Assembly: GCA_938021675.1 (NCBI GenBank)
Contig: CALIFY010000030.1
Location: 18,844 to 82,843, forward strand
From: an uncultured Acidimicrobiales bacterium
GTDB lineage: Bacteria > Actinomycetota > Acidimicrobiia > Acidimicrobiales > SZUA-35
DNA: 64,000 bases
Direction of reading: 5' to 3'
Position 1 is the first letter of the stretch, and every line of letters begins with the position of its first letter. The position numbers were made by a program, and so were the translations under genes. The notes under the pieces were generated by a model. It saw only the letters and a program-made list of their open reading frames with translations, was not told the DNA's origin and did no database searches. Positions 37,022 through 44,985 of this stretch are shown here, piece by piece.

Positions 37022-38011
37022 GTGGCCAAGATCGATGCCGATACGAAAATCGATCGGGCGCTGACCGAATTTGCCGAACGACTCGGAGCCGACGACCCGG
37101 TGGCCGTGGTCGGCGGACGCACGAAGTGGGAGGTCGGCGGCGCGCCGGCCGACGGCACCCGGATGGTGGCGGCGCCAACCGGGATCGTCAGCTACCTCCC
37201 ATCGGAGATGGTCGCCGTCGTACGGGCCGGCACGACCATCACGGAACTGCAGTCGGCGTTGGCCGATGCCGGCCAACGGTCGGCCCTCCCCTATTGGGGG
37301 AACGGATCGACCGTCGGTGGCGCGTTGGCGGTGGGCCAAAACTCGCTCGATGTACTTGGCCGGGGCCGGCTTCGAGCGTCTCTTCTCCAAGTCCGGTACG
37401 TCTCGGCTGACGGCCACATCATCACTGGAGGTGGGCCGACGGTGAAGAACGTCACCGGGTTCGATCTCCCCCGGCTGATGGTCGGCTCGTTGGGAACTCT
37501 CGGATCGTTGGCCGAAGTGATCCTCCGTACCAATCCGATCCCGGACACGATGCGTTGGCTTCGGGGCCAAGGTATCGATCCCTTCGCCGCCTTCGATGCA
37601 CTCTTCCGTCCGTCCGCTGTGTTGTGGGACGGCAAGACGACGTGGATCAAAATCGAGGGACACCGGGTCGACGTGGATGCAGAACAGGCGGCCCTTGTCC
37701 GTCGGGTTGGCCCCGTCGAAGAGGTCGACGGTCCCCCCGAGCTTCCGGCCCACCGGTGGTCGTTGGCCCCCAGAGAACTCCGGCACCTCGATCAGCCCAT
37801 CACCGATCGGCCCAAAACATCGAACCCGACCTATCCGGTCGGTCGGTACGTGGCCTCGATCGGGGTGGGTACGGTCTGGGCCTCAGAGCCACAACCGGCT
37901 CGCTCCGTGTCCGACGCCATCCGAACGGTAGCCGCCCGAATGAAAGCAGAGTTTGACCCGACCGGCCGTCTCAACCCCGGCCGCGACCCATATACCACCG
38001 CTGGCATGTAA
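37022..38011 (+). CDS. glcE: Glycolate oxidase subunit GlcE
   Basis: A 329-residue FAD-binding subunit shorter than GlcD. It has VVGGRTKWEVGGAP, SEMVAVVRAGTTITELQ, NGSTVGGALAVGQNS and GPTVKNVTGFDLPRLMVGSLGTLG, which match GlcE. The N-terminus keeps the FAD-binding fold; the C-terminus lacks the catalytic cap. It forms the glycolate oxidase complex with GlcD and GlcF. GTG 37022 is chosen, four bases after the glcD stop; the open frame further upstream overlaps glcD. Confidence 0.9.
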   Translation: MAKIDADTKIDRALTEFAERLGADDPVAVVGGRTKWEVGGAPADGTRMVAAPTGIVSYLPSEMVAVVRAGTTITELQSALADAGQRSALPYWGNGSTVGGALAVGQNSLDVLGRGRLRASLLQVRYVSADGHIITGGGPTVKNVTGFDLPRLMVGSLGTLGSLAEVILRTNPIPDTMRWLRGQGIDPFAAFDALFRPSAVLWDGKTTWIKIEGHRVDVDAEQAALVRRVGPVEEVDGPPELPAHRWSLAPRELRHLDQPITDRPKTSNPTYPVGRYVASIGVGTVWASEPQPARSVSDAIRTVAARMKAEFDPTGRLNPGRDPYTTAGM

Positions 38012-38064
38012 TCACGAAACCACGGATCGAGACGTCACCGAGTGTTTGAAACGAGGCAGCAGAG

Positions 38065-39231
38065 ATGGATCTGAGACTGGACCCCGATGACCTCAACAGT
38101 TGCGTCCAGTGCGGGCTTTGTTTGCCGCATTGCCCGACATTCCGTGTAACCGGCGAAGAATCGAAATCGCCTCGGGGCCGCATCGCCTTGATGCGGGCGG
38201 TACAAGACGAGGACGCTCCTATAACAACAGAGGTCGTAGATGCCTTCGCCACGTGTGTGCAGTGCCGGGGGTGCGAGCCGGCATGCCCCTCCGGCGTGCC
38301 CTATGGCCACCTCATGGAACAGACTCGGGAGACGTTAGCCGACGCCGGGGTACTCACTCCCAAATGGCAGCGACTTGCCTTCAAACCACTGGCCAGCCCA
38401 ACGATGCTCAACGTTGGATCGAAGGCGCTGGCGATCGCCCAACGAGCCAGACTGGTTCCAAAACGTCTCGGCATATCCGCCACGGTCCCGCTGCGCCAGC
38501 CATCGCTCGACGCATCCGGCCAAGACGTGCACCTCTTTACCGGGTGCATCATGGACGCCTGGCAGCGCGACATCCACCTGGCGGTCAAACGGGTGGTGGA
38601 AGCGGGTGGAATTGGGGTCATGCCAACCGGTGACACCGCCCCCTGTTGCGGCGCGCTCCACACCCATGCGGGGCTGACTGGGGAGAGCCGACGTTTGGCC
38701 GATCGAATGATCGACGCCCTCGACGATGGCAAGCCGATCCTCGTCGACTCAGCCGGATGCGGCGCCGCCATGAAAGACTACGGCCATCTACTGGGCACGC
38801 CCGAGGCCGAAGCGTTCGCCAGCCGGGTCTACGACATCGCCGAATGGCTCGCCGGTTCCGACGAAGACCTCCCCACCGCCAAGCCGCTCGACATTCGGGT
38901 CGCGATCCAAGACCCGTGCCACCTCCGGCACGTGCAGCGAGTCCATCAAGCGACGCGAACCGTGCTCCGCCCGTACGTTCGTGAACTGGTCGAGCTAGAC
39001 GATGATGGGTTGTGCTGTGGCGCCGGTGGCGCCTACTCGGTTCTGCAGCCCGAACTCGCCGGCCAGATCCGGGATCGCAAACTCGACGTCATCACCGCCA
39101 CGAAACCCGATGTCGTCGTCTCGGCCAATCCCGGCTGTTCGATGTACTTGTCTCCGGAGCTAGATCGGCACGGCATCGAGACGATCCACCCGATGCAACT
39201 GATCGACCGAGCGCTGAACGGCCTCGGCTGA
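38065..39231 (+). CDS. glcF: Glycolate oxidase iron-sulfur subunit GlcF
   Basis: A 388-residue protein with two 4Fe-4S ferredoxin motifs (CVQCGLCLPHCP and CVQCRGCEPACP) followed by two cysteine-rich CCG domains (APCCGALH with SAGCG; LCCGAGG with NPGCS). It passes electrons from the flavin subunits to the respiratory quinone pool. It is the last gene of glcDEF, 53 bp after glcE, and converges with the histidine kinase gene 12 bp away. Confidence 0.93.
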   Translation: MDLRLDPDDLNSCVQCGLCLPHCPTFRVTGEESKSPRGRIALMRAVQDEDAPITTEVVDAFATCVQCRGCEPACPSGVPYGHLMEQTRETLADAGVLTPKWQRLAFKPLASPTMLNVGSKALAIAQRARLVPKRLGISATVPLRQPSLDASGQDVHLFTGCIMDAWQRDIHLAVKRVVEAGGIGVMPTGDTAPCCGALHTHAGLTGESRRLADRMIDALDDGKPILVDSAGCGAAMKDYGHLLGTPEAEAFASRVYDIAEWLAGSDEDLPTAKPLDIRVAIQDPCHLRHVQRVHQATRTVLRPYVRELVELDDDGLCCGAGGAYSVLQPELAGQIRDRKLDVITATKPDVVVSANPGCSMYLSPELDRHGIETIHPMQLIDRALNGLG

Positions 39232-39243
39232 ATCGAGGCCTGC

Positions 39244-40758
39244 TCAAAGTCGAACGGTAAACCGAGCGCCTCCCAACGGCGCCGATGTGCACGTCACCGT
39301 TCCACCGTGATCGGCAACGATCGAGGCGACGATAGCCAGCCCGAGCCCGCTGCCTCCGGTGTGTCGCGAGCGGTCATCGTCAAGTCTGACGAAGCGGTCA
39401 AAGATCCGCTTCCGGTCGGCGGGGGGAACACCCGGACCATCGTCGTCGACGATGATCACGATCCGCCCATCTTGGACCTCGGCTCCGACCTCGACTCGTC
39501 GATCGGCGTGACGGAGTGCGTTGGCCAAAAGATTGTTCACCGCTCTGGCCAGTTGCACCGGATTTGCCAGCCCGGTCGCCGGTGTCACCCGGCTCGTATC
39601 GACCGTCACCGCCGGTGTCGGCTGCTGGATCGCCAACACTTCGTCTTGCACCAAGTCGGCCAGGTCGACCTCCCGGCGTTCCAGCGGACCGCCGGCCGAC
39701 GCCAGCCTCGTCAGGTCATCGAGCACCACCTCAAGCCGTTCTGCTCCTCGCCGTAACGCGGCGAGGCTCGGCTCGGATTCAGGGGACAACGAGCCGTCGC
39801 TGGCTAGAAGTTCGGCCGCCCCTCGCACCGCGGTCAACGGAGACCGGAGCTCGTGCGACGCGTCGGACACGAACTGTCGCTGGCGTATCAAGCCCGCATC
39901 GAGCCGGTCGAGCATGCCGTTGAGCGTCGCCGTTAGCTCGGCAATCTCGTCCCCGGACTCCGGCACCGGCAGTCGATCGCCCGACGTCGATGGGGCGATC
40001 CGGTTTGCCTCTTCGGTGATTCGGTGAACCGGCACCAACGCGGTCCCGATGGCCATCCACAACGCAAACCCGCCGAGCGCGACCAGTAACGGCACGATGA
40101 TCAGCATGGCGATGGCGAGACGATCCACCCCACTGCTCACCACCCCTACCGGCGAAAAAGCCACGAGGGTAAACCGTTCGTCGTCGGGCCCGGTCACCGT
40201 GCGACGGGTCTCGAACCAGTCACCGGCATCGACCGCCTCTTCCTCGTCGCCGAGGACGAACCATTCTCCTATCAGTTCGTCCGGCAACGCCTGAACGTCG
40301 GCGACCGCGGTTCCATCGTCGGCGATCACCGTGCCATCGTCGGCGATCACCGTTCCATCGTCGGCGATGACGAGCTCACCATCGACCAGCGGCGAACCCG
40401 GTGCCTGGGCTTCGAAGACGAGTACCTCATCTGGGTCATCCGAGAGGGGGACCAATGTTGTGTCATCACCGGGAAAGAACGCAGGAAAGGCGCTGGAGTT
40501 CACCAACAGGTCGTCGCTATCGAGGATCAAAAACTCGGTGCCATCGGCTCCGATGGGCACCAGTAACGTGTCGGCCCGTGCCCCACCGGAGATGGCGTTG
40601 GACAATGCATCCAGCACTTCCTCGTTTTGAGCGGTGATGTCGCTCCGCAAACCAGCGGCCACCGCCCGGACGGTAACCCACGCGCCAATGCCGAGGACGA
40701 GGGCGAGCGTCACGACGCCGACGACGGTAACCCTGGCTCGGAGCGACCGCGGAATCAT
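39244..40758 (-). CDS. Two-component sensor histidine kinase
   Basis: A 504-residue OmpR-partner type kinase: membrane helix about 10-30, extracytoplasmic sensor 35-210, second helix 214-238, HAMP to about 290, HisKA with phospho-accepting H302 in DASHELRSPLTAVRG, and HATPase with NNLLANALRHA, DDDGPGVP and TGGSGLGLAIV. The sensor region contains three tandem VIADDGT units (130-150), which suggest an acidic, possibly cation-sensing loop (inference). The ATG overlaps the stop of the response regulator by four bases. The signal is unknown. Confidence 0.92.
   Translation of the reverse strand: MIPRSLRARVTVVGVVTLALVLGIGAWVTVRAVAAGLRSDITAQNEEVLDALSNAISGGARADTLLVPIGADGTEFLILDSDDLLVNSSAFPAFFPGDDTTLVPLSDDPDEVLVFEAQAPGSPLVDGELVIADDGTVIADDGTVIADDGTAVADVQALPDELIGEWFVLGDEEEAVDAGDWFETRRTVTGPDDERFTLVAFSPVGVVSSGVDRLAIAMLIIVPLLVALGGFALWMAIGTALVPVHRITEEANRIAPSTSGDRLPVPESGDEIAELTATLNGMLDRLDAGLIRQRQFVSDASHELRSPLTAVRGAAELLASDGSLSPESEPSLAALRRGAERLEVVLDDLTRLASAGGPLERREVDLADLVQDEVLAIQQPTPAVTVDTSRVTPATGLANPVQLARAVNNLLANALRHADRRVEVGAEVQDGRIVIIVDDDGPGVPPADRKRIFDRFVRLDDDRSRHTGGSGLGLAIVASIVADHGGTVTCTSAPLGGARFTVRL
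40309..40371 (-). repeat. Three 21-bp tandem repeats in the kinase sensor domain
   Basis: On the coding strand, three consecutive 21-bp units encode VIADDGT (residues 130-150), with a partial fourth (AVAD). The units are almost identical in DNA, so copy number may vary between strains. Confidence 0.85.
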
Positions 40759-41414
40759 GCTCGAATCCGATAGCCGACGCCCCGCACGTTCTCGATATGG
40801 TGGCGGCCGAGCTTCGATCGGAGATACCCGAGGTACACGTCCGCCACGTTCGAATCACCGTCGAAATCCATACCCCACACATCGGCCACCAGATCCAACC
40901 GAGAGACCGGCGTGTCACCGGCACGTAGCAATGCCTCCAAGAGCTGCGCCTGGCGCCTGGTGAGATCCATTTCCACACCCTCGACCCAACAGCTTCGGGC
41001 CGCCGGGTCGAGGGTCACCGAACCTCGTGTCAGTGTCTCGGAAGCTTGTCGAATCGGCGGTCGACGGAGCAGTGCCTGAACCCGGGCCAACAGCACCGCG
41101 GGGGAGAACGGCTTGCGAAGATAGTCATCCGCACCGACCTCAAAGCCGTCGGTTTCGTCGTACTCACCGACCTTGGCGGTCAACATCAATATCGGCAACA
41201 CGGCCCCCTCGGACCGCAGGGTCTCGCATACCTTGTAGCCGTTCATACCGGGGAGGAGAAGGTCGAGCACGATCAACCCGTAACTCCCTTCGCGAGCCAT
41301 CCACAACCCGTCGAGACCGTCGGCTGCCCGATCGATGGTATGACCAGCGGGGGCAAGGCTCTGTTCGACGATCACTGCGATGTCATCGTCGTCCTCTACC
41401 AGCAGCAGGCGCAT
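40755..41414 (-). CDS. OmpR-family response regulator
   Basis: A 219-residue regulator. The receiver domain has the acidic pair in LLVEDDDD, phospho-accepting D51 (LIVLDLLLPG), a Thr switch in MLTAK and K101 in YLRKPF. The winged-helix DNA-binding domain ends VYLGYLRSKLGRHHIENVRGVGYRIR. It is translationally coupled to the downstream kinase (4-base overlap). A small lipoprotein frame ends nine bases upstream of its ATG, so the three genes likely form one operon. Confidence 0.93.
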   Translation of the reverse strand: MRLLLVEDDDDIAVIVEQSLAPAGHTIDRAADGLDGLWMAREGSYGLIVLDLLLPGMNGYKVCETLRSEGAVLPILMLTAKVGEYDETDGFEVGADDYLRKPFSPAVLLARVQALLRRPPIRQASETLTRGSVTLDPAARSCWVEGVEMDLTRRQAQLLEALLRAGDTPVSRLDLVADVWGMDFDGDSNVADVYLGYLRSKLGRHHIENVRGVGYRIRA

Positions 41415-41423
41415 GACCGTACT

Positions 41424-41573
41424 CTAGGCTGACGGCCAAACGGCGTCGGCCGGGGCCGACGAACCGCAGCCGGCTACGAACAGTCCGGTAGCAAATAGTC
41501 CGGTGGCAAACAGTCCCGTCGACCGATGTTGATGGGACTGTTTACTTCTCCACCAATCGAGGTTCAGGCTCAT
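41424..41573 (-). CDS. Small lipoprotein preceding the two-component genes
   Basis: A 49-residue reverse-strand gene from ATG 41571-41573 to TAG 41424. It begins with MSLNLDWWRSKQSHQHR, then three repeats of TGLF(A/V) leading to FVAGC, a canonical lipobox with Cys36, and ends with 13 further residues (GSSAPADAVWPSA). A purine-rich ribosome site (GGAAGAGAG) precedes the ATG. The mature lipoprotein would be only 14 residues, so it may act as a small accessory or signalling lipoprotein of the adjacent kinase (inference). Its 15-bp coding repeats explain the direct DNA repeats seen at 41480-41520. Confidence 0.65.
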   Translation of the reverse strand: MSLNLDWWRSKQSHQHRSTGLFATGLFATGLFVAGCGSSAPADAVWPSA

Positions 41574-41675
41574 GGCGCTCTCTTCCACTCTGTCGGCGAT
41601 ACGCCGATCGGGTCTTGAGCTCCAGGTTGACCGACTGGTCCTGAGAGGAGTCTGAGACTCCGGCCGGCCTACGGC

Positions 41676-41748
41676 AAAAAGGGAACGGCCCGGTGATGCC
41701 GGCTCAGACGAAACGTCGTTGGTTCGTCAGAGTCCGCATCACCGGGCC
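41676..41748 (-). terminator. Long hairpin with T-tract on reverse strand
   Basis: Arms 41687-41712 and 41723-41748 pair at 23 of 26 positions around a 10-base loop. On the reverse strand the hairpin is followed by GTTCCCTTTTTG, so it looks like a terminator for leftward transcription starting between 41750 and 42010, upstream of the small-lipoprotein/two-component operon. Confidence 0.65.
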
Positions 41749-41799
41749 CGATACCGGCTCCAAAGGGAGAGCAAGCCGGCGTGGCCGCGAGGGGCGGGT

Positions 41800-41862
41800 T
41801 CAAAAAGCGATGACCGCTGCCAAAGCCAGTAGCAGATTCACAATGGCGATTCGCCAGTTCAT
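41800..41862 (-). CDS. Possible 20-residue hydrophobic peptide
   Basis: Reverse-strand ATG 41860-41862 to TGA 41800 encodes MNWRIAIVNLLLALAAVIAF, a basic start followed by a single membrane-helix-like run. AGGTTGG lies upstream as a weak ribosome site, and the long hairpin with a T-tract follows 52 bp later. This arrangement fits a tiny transcription unit encoding a membrane peptide. Chance cannot be excluded for so short a frame. Between 41574 and 42012 nothing else was recognised. Confidence 0.35.
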   Translation of the reverse strand: MNWRIAIVNLLLALAAVIAF

Positions 41863-42012
41863 GCCACCAACCTACGACGATTCGACCGACTGGTGAATAG
41901 GGTCGGCCCCCTATATGTCGGCCATGATGTACACAGACTTTAGGGAGTGAAAATACCTATACAGTCTTATGGCGACGGTACTCGGTGCCCCTACATGCCG
42001 TAGGCTGGAGAT

Positions 42013-44961
42013 GTGGATCTTGGTATCGACGGTCTGGGGCCGGCAACCGAGGTCGGGGCGGGTGCGTCGGCCATCGTATATAGATCCCGCCAGGTCGAAC
42101 TCGACCGGGAGGTGGCGGTCAAAGTTCTTAGCGTTACCGACGAGGCCTTCGTGCGTCGATTCAGACGAGAAGCCAAAACGCTAGGAAAACTCAGCCAAAA
42201 GGCCGGCATCGTCACCGTCTACGACACCGGTATCAATGGGTCAGGGCACCCCTACCTGATCTTGGAGCTGTGCGAGGCATCGCTCTTGGATCAGCTCAAG
42301 ACAGACGGCCCCTTCGAGCAACGCTCCGCATGTCGGATCATGGCCGAGGTTGCCGAAGCTGTCGCCGCCGCCCACGACGGAGGGGTCATCCATCGAGACC
42401 TCAAACCGGGCAATGTGCTGAGATCTTCGATGGGTAGATATATGGTCACCGACTTTGGGATTAGCACCGTCACCGGTGCCACCATGGGTCAGACCAACTC
42501 GGTCGGATTCACCGCCGGGTATGTGGCACCGGAAACCCTGACCGGCGAGGCTGCCCGAACCCCAGCCGACGTGTACGCGCTGGGCGCCACCTTGTTCCAC
42601 ATGATCTCGGGCAAGGCGCCGTTCATCGACCCGGAGAACAACTCCAATCTATTGGCCCTGGCCCAGCGGGTGATCAACGACTCAATCCCCGACTTACGCC
42701 CCGACGGTGTAGAGGACGGGATCTGCACGGTCATCGATCGGACCATGGCCAAGGATCCGTCACAACGGCCGACCGCCATAGAGCTGGCCGTTCTACTCCG
42801 AGCGGTTGCCGACGGGCAAACACCCGATCTCAATGCCATCGTCGGAGTCGGACCGGAAGCATCCGGCGATGACACAAACAGCAACAAGAGCAACGTCGAC
42901 AACAACGCGGGCGACGCCGGCAACAACGTCAACAACAACGAGAGCGATGGCGGCGAGAACACGAGCCCCGCGGTCGGACCGTCACAGCACTCAGCGGCTG
43001 GAGACGACGATACCGCCACCCCCGGACTCCTCGAAGTCAGCTCGGCGGCCACAAACGCTTCTTCGGCACCGATGGTCGACGACGACCCCTCCAGCCGGTC
43101 GACCAATACATCGAAGCCTCGGTTCGTCTTCGGGCGGTCGAACGATGACGCCACCTCCTCGGTCGACCCACCGGTCGACAAGCCGATATTGGCCCCCGTC
43201 GCTGGCATCGAGGGCACCGACGTCACCGTGGTACACAGTTCGCCAAAGGTCGACGTCGCCACCGATGATCCATCCTCATCCGGCGGTGGATTTCTCGCCT
43301 CCGCAGCCACCATCGCCCCGCTCCAACCACCACAAGACTCACGCCGAGACCGTCGATTCTCGTTCACCGAAGACGATTCACGCCGGGCCCCGGTCATCGT
43401 TGGCGCCGCCGTCGCCCTCGTGGTGGCCATCGCCGCCATCGGCCTCCTGCTGGCGTTGGGTGGCGACGACGGGACGGGCGACGAGGTCGTGGCCGGTCCA
43501 GACATCGAAGGAAACGGTGCAGAGGCGTTTCAACAAGAAGATGCCAATGGCCGGGGGTCTCTCGGCGACCGAGGCCCGCGTTCGCCGGTGCCGATACCCG
43601 ACGTCGTCGGTTTGGGCGCTACCGAAGCCACCGCCCAACTGGAAGCGGCTGGTTTTGAGGTCAATCGGGTCGACGATGAAAGTTCCTCGGTCCCGATCGG
43701 TGACGTGATAGCCACCGATCCACCGGCGGGCGACATCGGGGAACCGGGTTCGACGGTCACGATGTTCGTTTCGTCCCAGCGAGCTGGCGAGACCGTCGAA
43801 GTCCCCTCCGTGGCCGGTGAAGATCCAGACGATGCTCAGGCCGTGCTCGAGGATGTTGGGCTCAGACCGACCATTGTTCAGCAGCCCTCATCGACGGTTG
43901 CCGATGGTGACGTGATCGGTACACAACCCGAGGCCGGCACGCTCGTCAACCTCGGTTCAACCGTGGAAGTTCTCGTGTCGACCGGCCCGATCTGTGCCGA
44001 CCAAGTCGGGCTGTCCGAAGCAGCGGCGACGGCCAACCTCGAAGCAGCTGGAGCAGTTGTCGCCGTTACCGAGCAATCGAGTAGCTCGGTACCCGAAGGA
44101 GACGTCGTGAGTTGCACCCTCGACGGTGCCACCGCAACGCTCGTCGTTTCGTCCCCCGACGCCGACACCCCCTGTGCGGGGGCTGTCGGCCAATCGCTGG
44201 CCGCCGTTCAAGACGCATTGGAAGCCGACGGGTTCACCGTAGAAACGACCGGGGTGCAGGATTCGGCCCCAGTCGGCGAGGTGACGGCCTGCCAAGCATC
44301 GGTCTCCACCGTCACGCTGACGTTCTCAACCGGCTCCGAACCGACCTGCCCCGACGTGGCTGGCACTACCGCAGCATCGGCCCGTTCGGCCCTTGAGCAG
44401 GCAGGGTTTACCACGGTTACCGAAGAGACGAGGGCGAGCGAGACCGTGGCCACCGGCGCCGTGATCTCTTGCACTGCCAGTTCGGCCACGGCGGCCACGA
44501 TCGTGGTGTCATCCGGGTCGGCACCGACCGAGGTACCGGACGTGATCGGCCTAGCGGTCGCCGCCGCGACCACACAGATCGAAGAAGCCGGCCTTACCGT
44601 TGGAGCGACGACCACCGTCGACAGCGAAGAGACCGCAGGCACCGTTCTCAGCACAAGCCCGACCGCCGGAAGCTCGGCCGAACCAGGATCGACAGTCGAT
44701 CTAGAGGTCTCAGGCGGGCCCGCCACCGAGGTGACCGTGCCAAACGTGATCGGTAGCGCGGCGGCGGTCGCTCGGGCGACGATCGAAACAGCAGGTTTGA
44801 CCGCTACGGTCGAAGAGCGGTCGGTCGGCCCCGGAGCATCCGGCCTGGTCATCAGCCAGACCCCCGCCGCAGGGACAGCCGCCGAACCGGGCTCGACGGT
44901 GAGCATCATCGTCGAGGTCGATGGTTCCACAACTACATCAACAGCAGCGGCGGCACCATAG
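42013..44961 (+). CDS. PknB-type Ser/Thr protein kinase with seven PASTA repeats
   Basis: A 982-residue membrane kinase. The cytoplasmic kinase domain (residues about 8-275) has GAGASAIVY, the ATP lysine K37 (EVAVKVL), HRDLKPGN and TDFGIS. A long Asn/Ser-rich juxtamembrane region follows, then a membrane helix near 460-482 (VIVGAAVALVVAIAAIGLLLAL) and about 450 extracellular residues with seven PASTA repeats (PDVVGL, PSVAGE, DQVGLS, AGAVGQ, PDVAGT, PDVIGL, PNVIGS). PASTA kinases bind cell-wall fragments and control division and wall synthesis. Repeats three to five each carry two cysteines. Start GTG 42013; seven repeats is more than the usual three to five. Confidence 0.93.
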   Translation: MDLGIDGLGPATEVGAGASAIVYRSRQVELDREVAVKVLSVTDEAFVRRFRREAKTLGKLSQKAGIVTVYDTGINGSGHPYLILELCEASLLDQLKTDGPFEQRSACRIMAEVAEAVAAAHDGGVIHRDLKPGNVLRSSMGRYMVTDFGISTVTGATMGQTNSVGFTAGYVAPETLTGEAARTPADVYALGATLFHMISGKAPFIDPENNSNLLALAQRVINDSIPDLRPDGVEDGICTVIDRTMAKDPSQRPTAIELAVLLRAVADGQTPDLNAIVGVGPEASGDDTNSNKSNVDNNAGDAGNNVNNNESDGGENTSPAVGPSQHSAAGDDDTATPGLLEVSSAATNASSAPMVDDDPSSRSTNTSKPRFVFGRSNDDATSSVDPPVDKPILAPVAGIEGTDVTVVHSSPKVDVATDDPSSSGGGFLASAATIAPLQPPQDSRRDRRFSFTEDDSRRAPVIVGAAVALVVAIAAIGLLLALGGDDGTGDEVVAGPDIEGNGAEAFQQEDANGRGSLGDRGPRSPVPIPDVVGLGATEATAQLEAAGFEVNRVDDESSSVPIGDVIATDPPAGDIGEPGSTVTMFVSSQRAGETVEVPSVAGEDPDDAQAVLEDVGLRPTIVQQPSSTVADGDVIGTQPEAGTLVNLGSTVEVLVSTGPICADQVGLSEAAATANLEAAGAVVAVTEQSSSSVPEGDVVSCTLDGATATLVVSSPDADTPCAGAVGQSLAAVQDALEADGFTVETTGVQDSAPVGEVTACQASVSTVTLTFSTGSEPTCPDVAGTTAASARSALEQAGFTTVTEETRASETVATGAVISCTASSATAATIVVSSGSAPTEVPDVIGLAVAAATTQIEEAGLTVGATTTVDSEETAGTVLSTSPTAGSSAEPGSTVDLEVSGGPATEVTVPNVIGSAAAVARATIETAGLTATVEERSVGPGASGLVISQTPAAGTAAEPGSTVSIIVEVDGSTTTSTAAAAP

Positions 44962-44985
44962 CGCCGCGACGGCTCTTGGGGTTAG

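Noticed and set aside
41480..41520. Direct repeats ACAGTCCGGTAGCAA as response-regulator binding sites
   Set aside because: They are explained by the TGLFA codon repeats of the small lipoprotein gene; a binding role is still possible but not needed.
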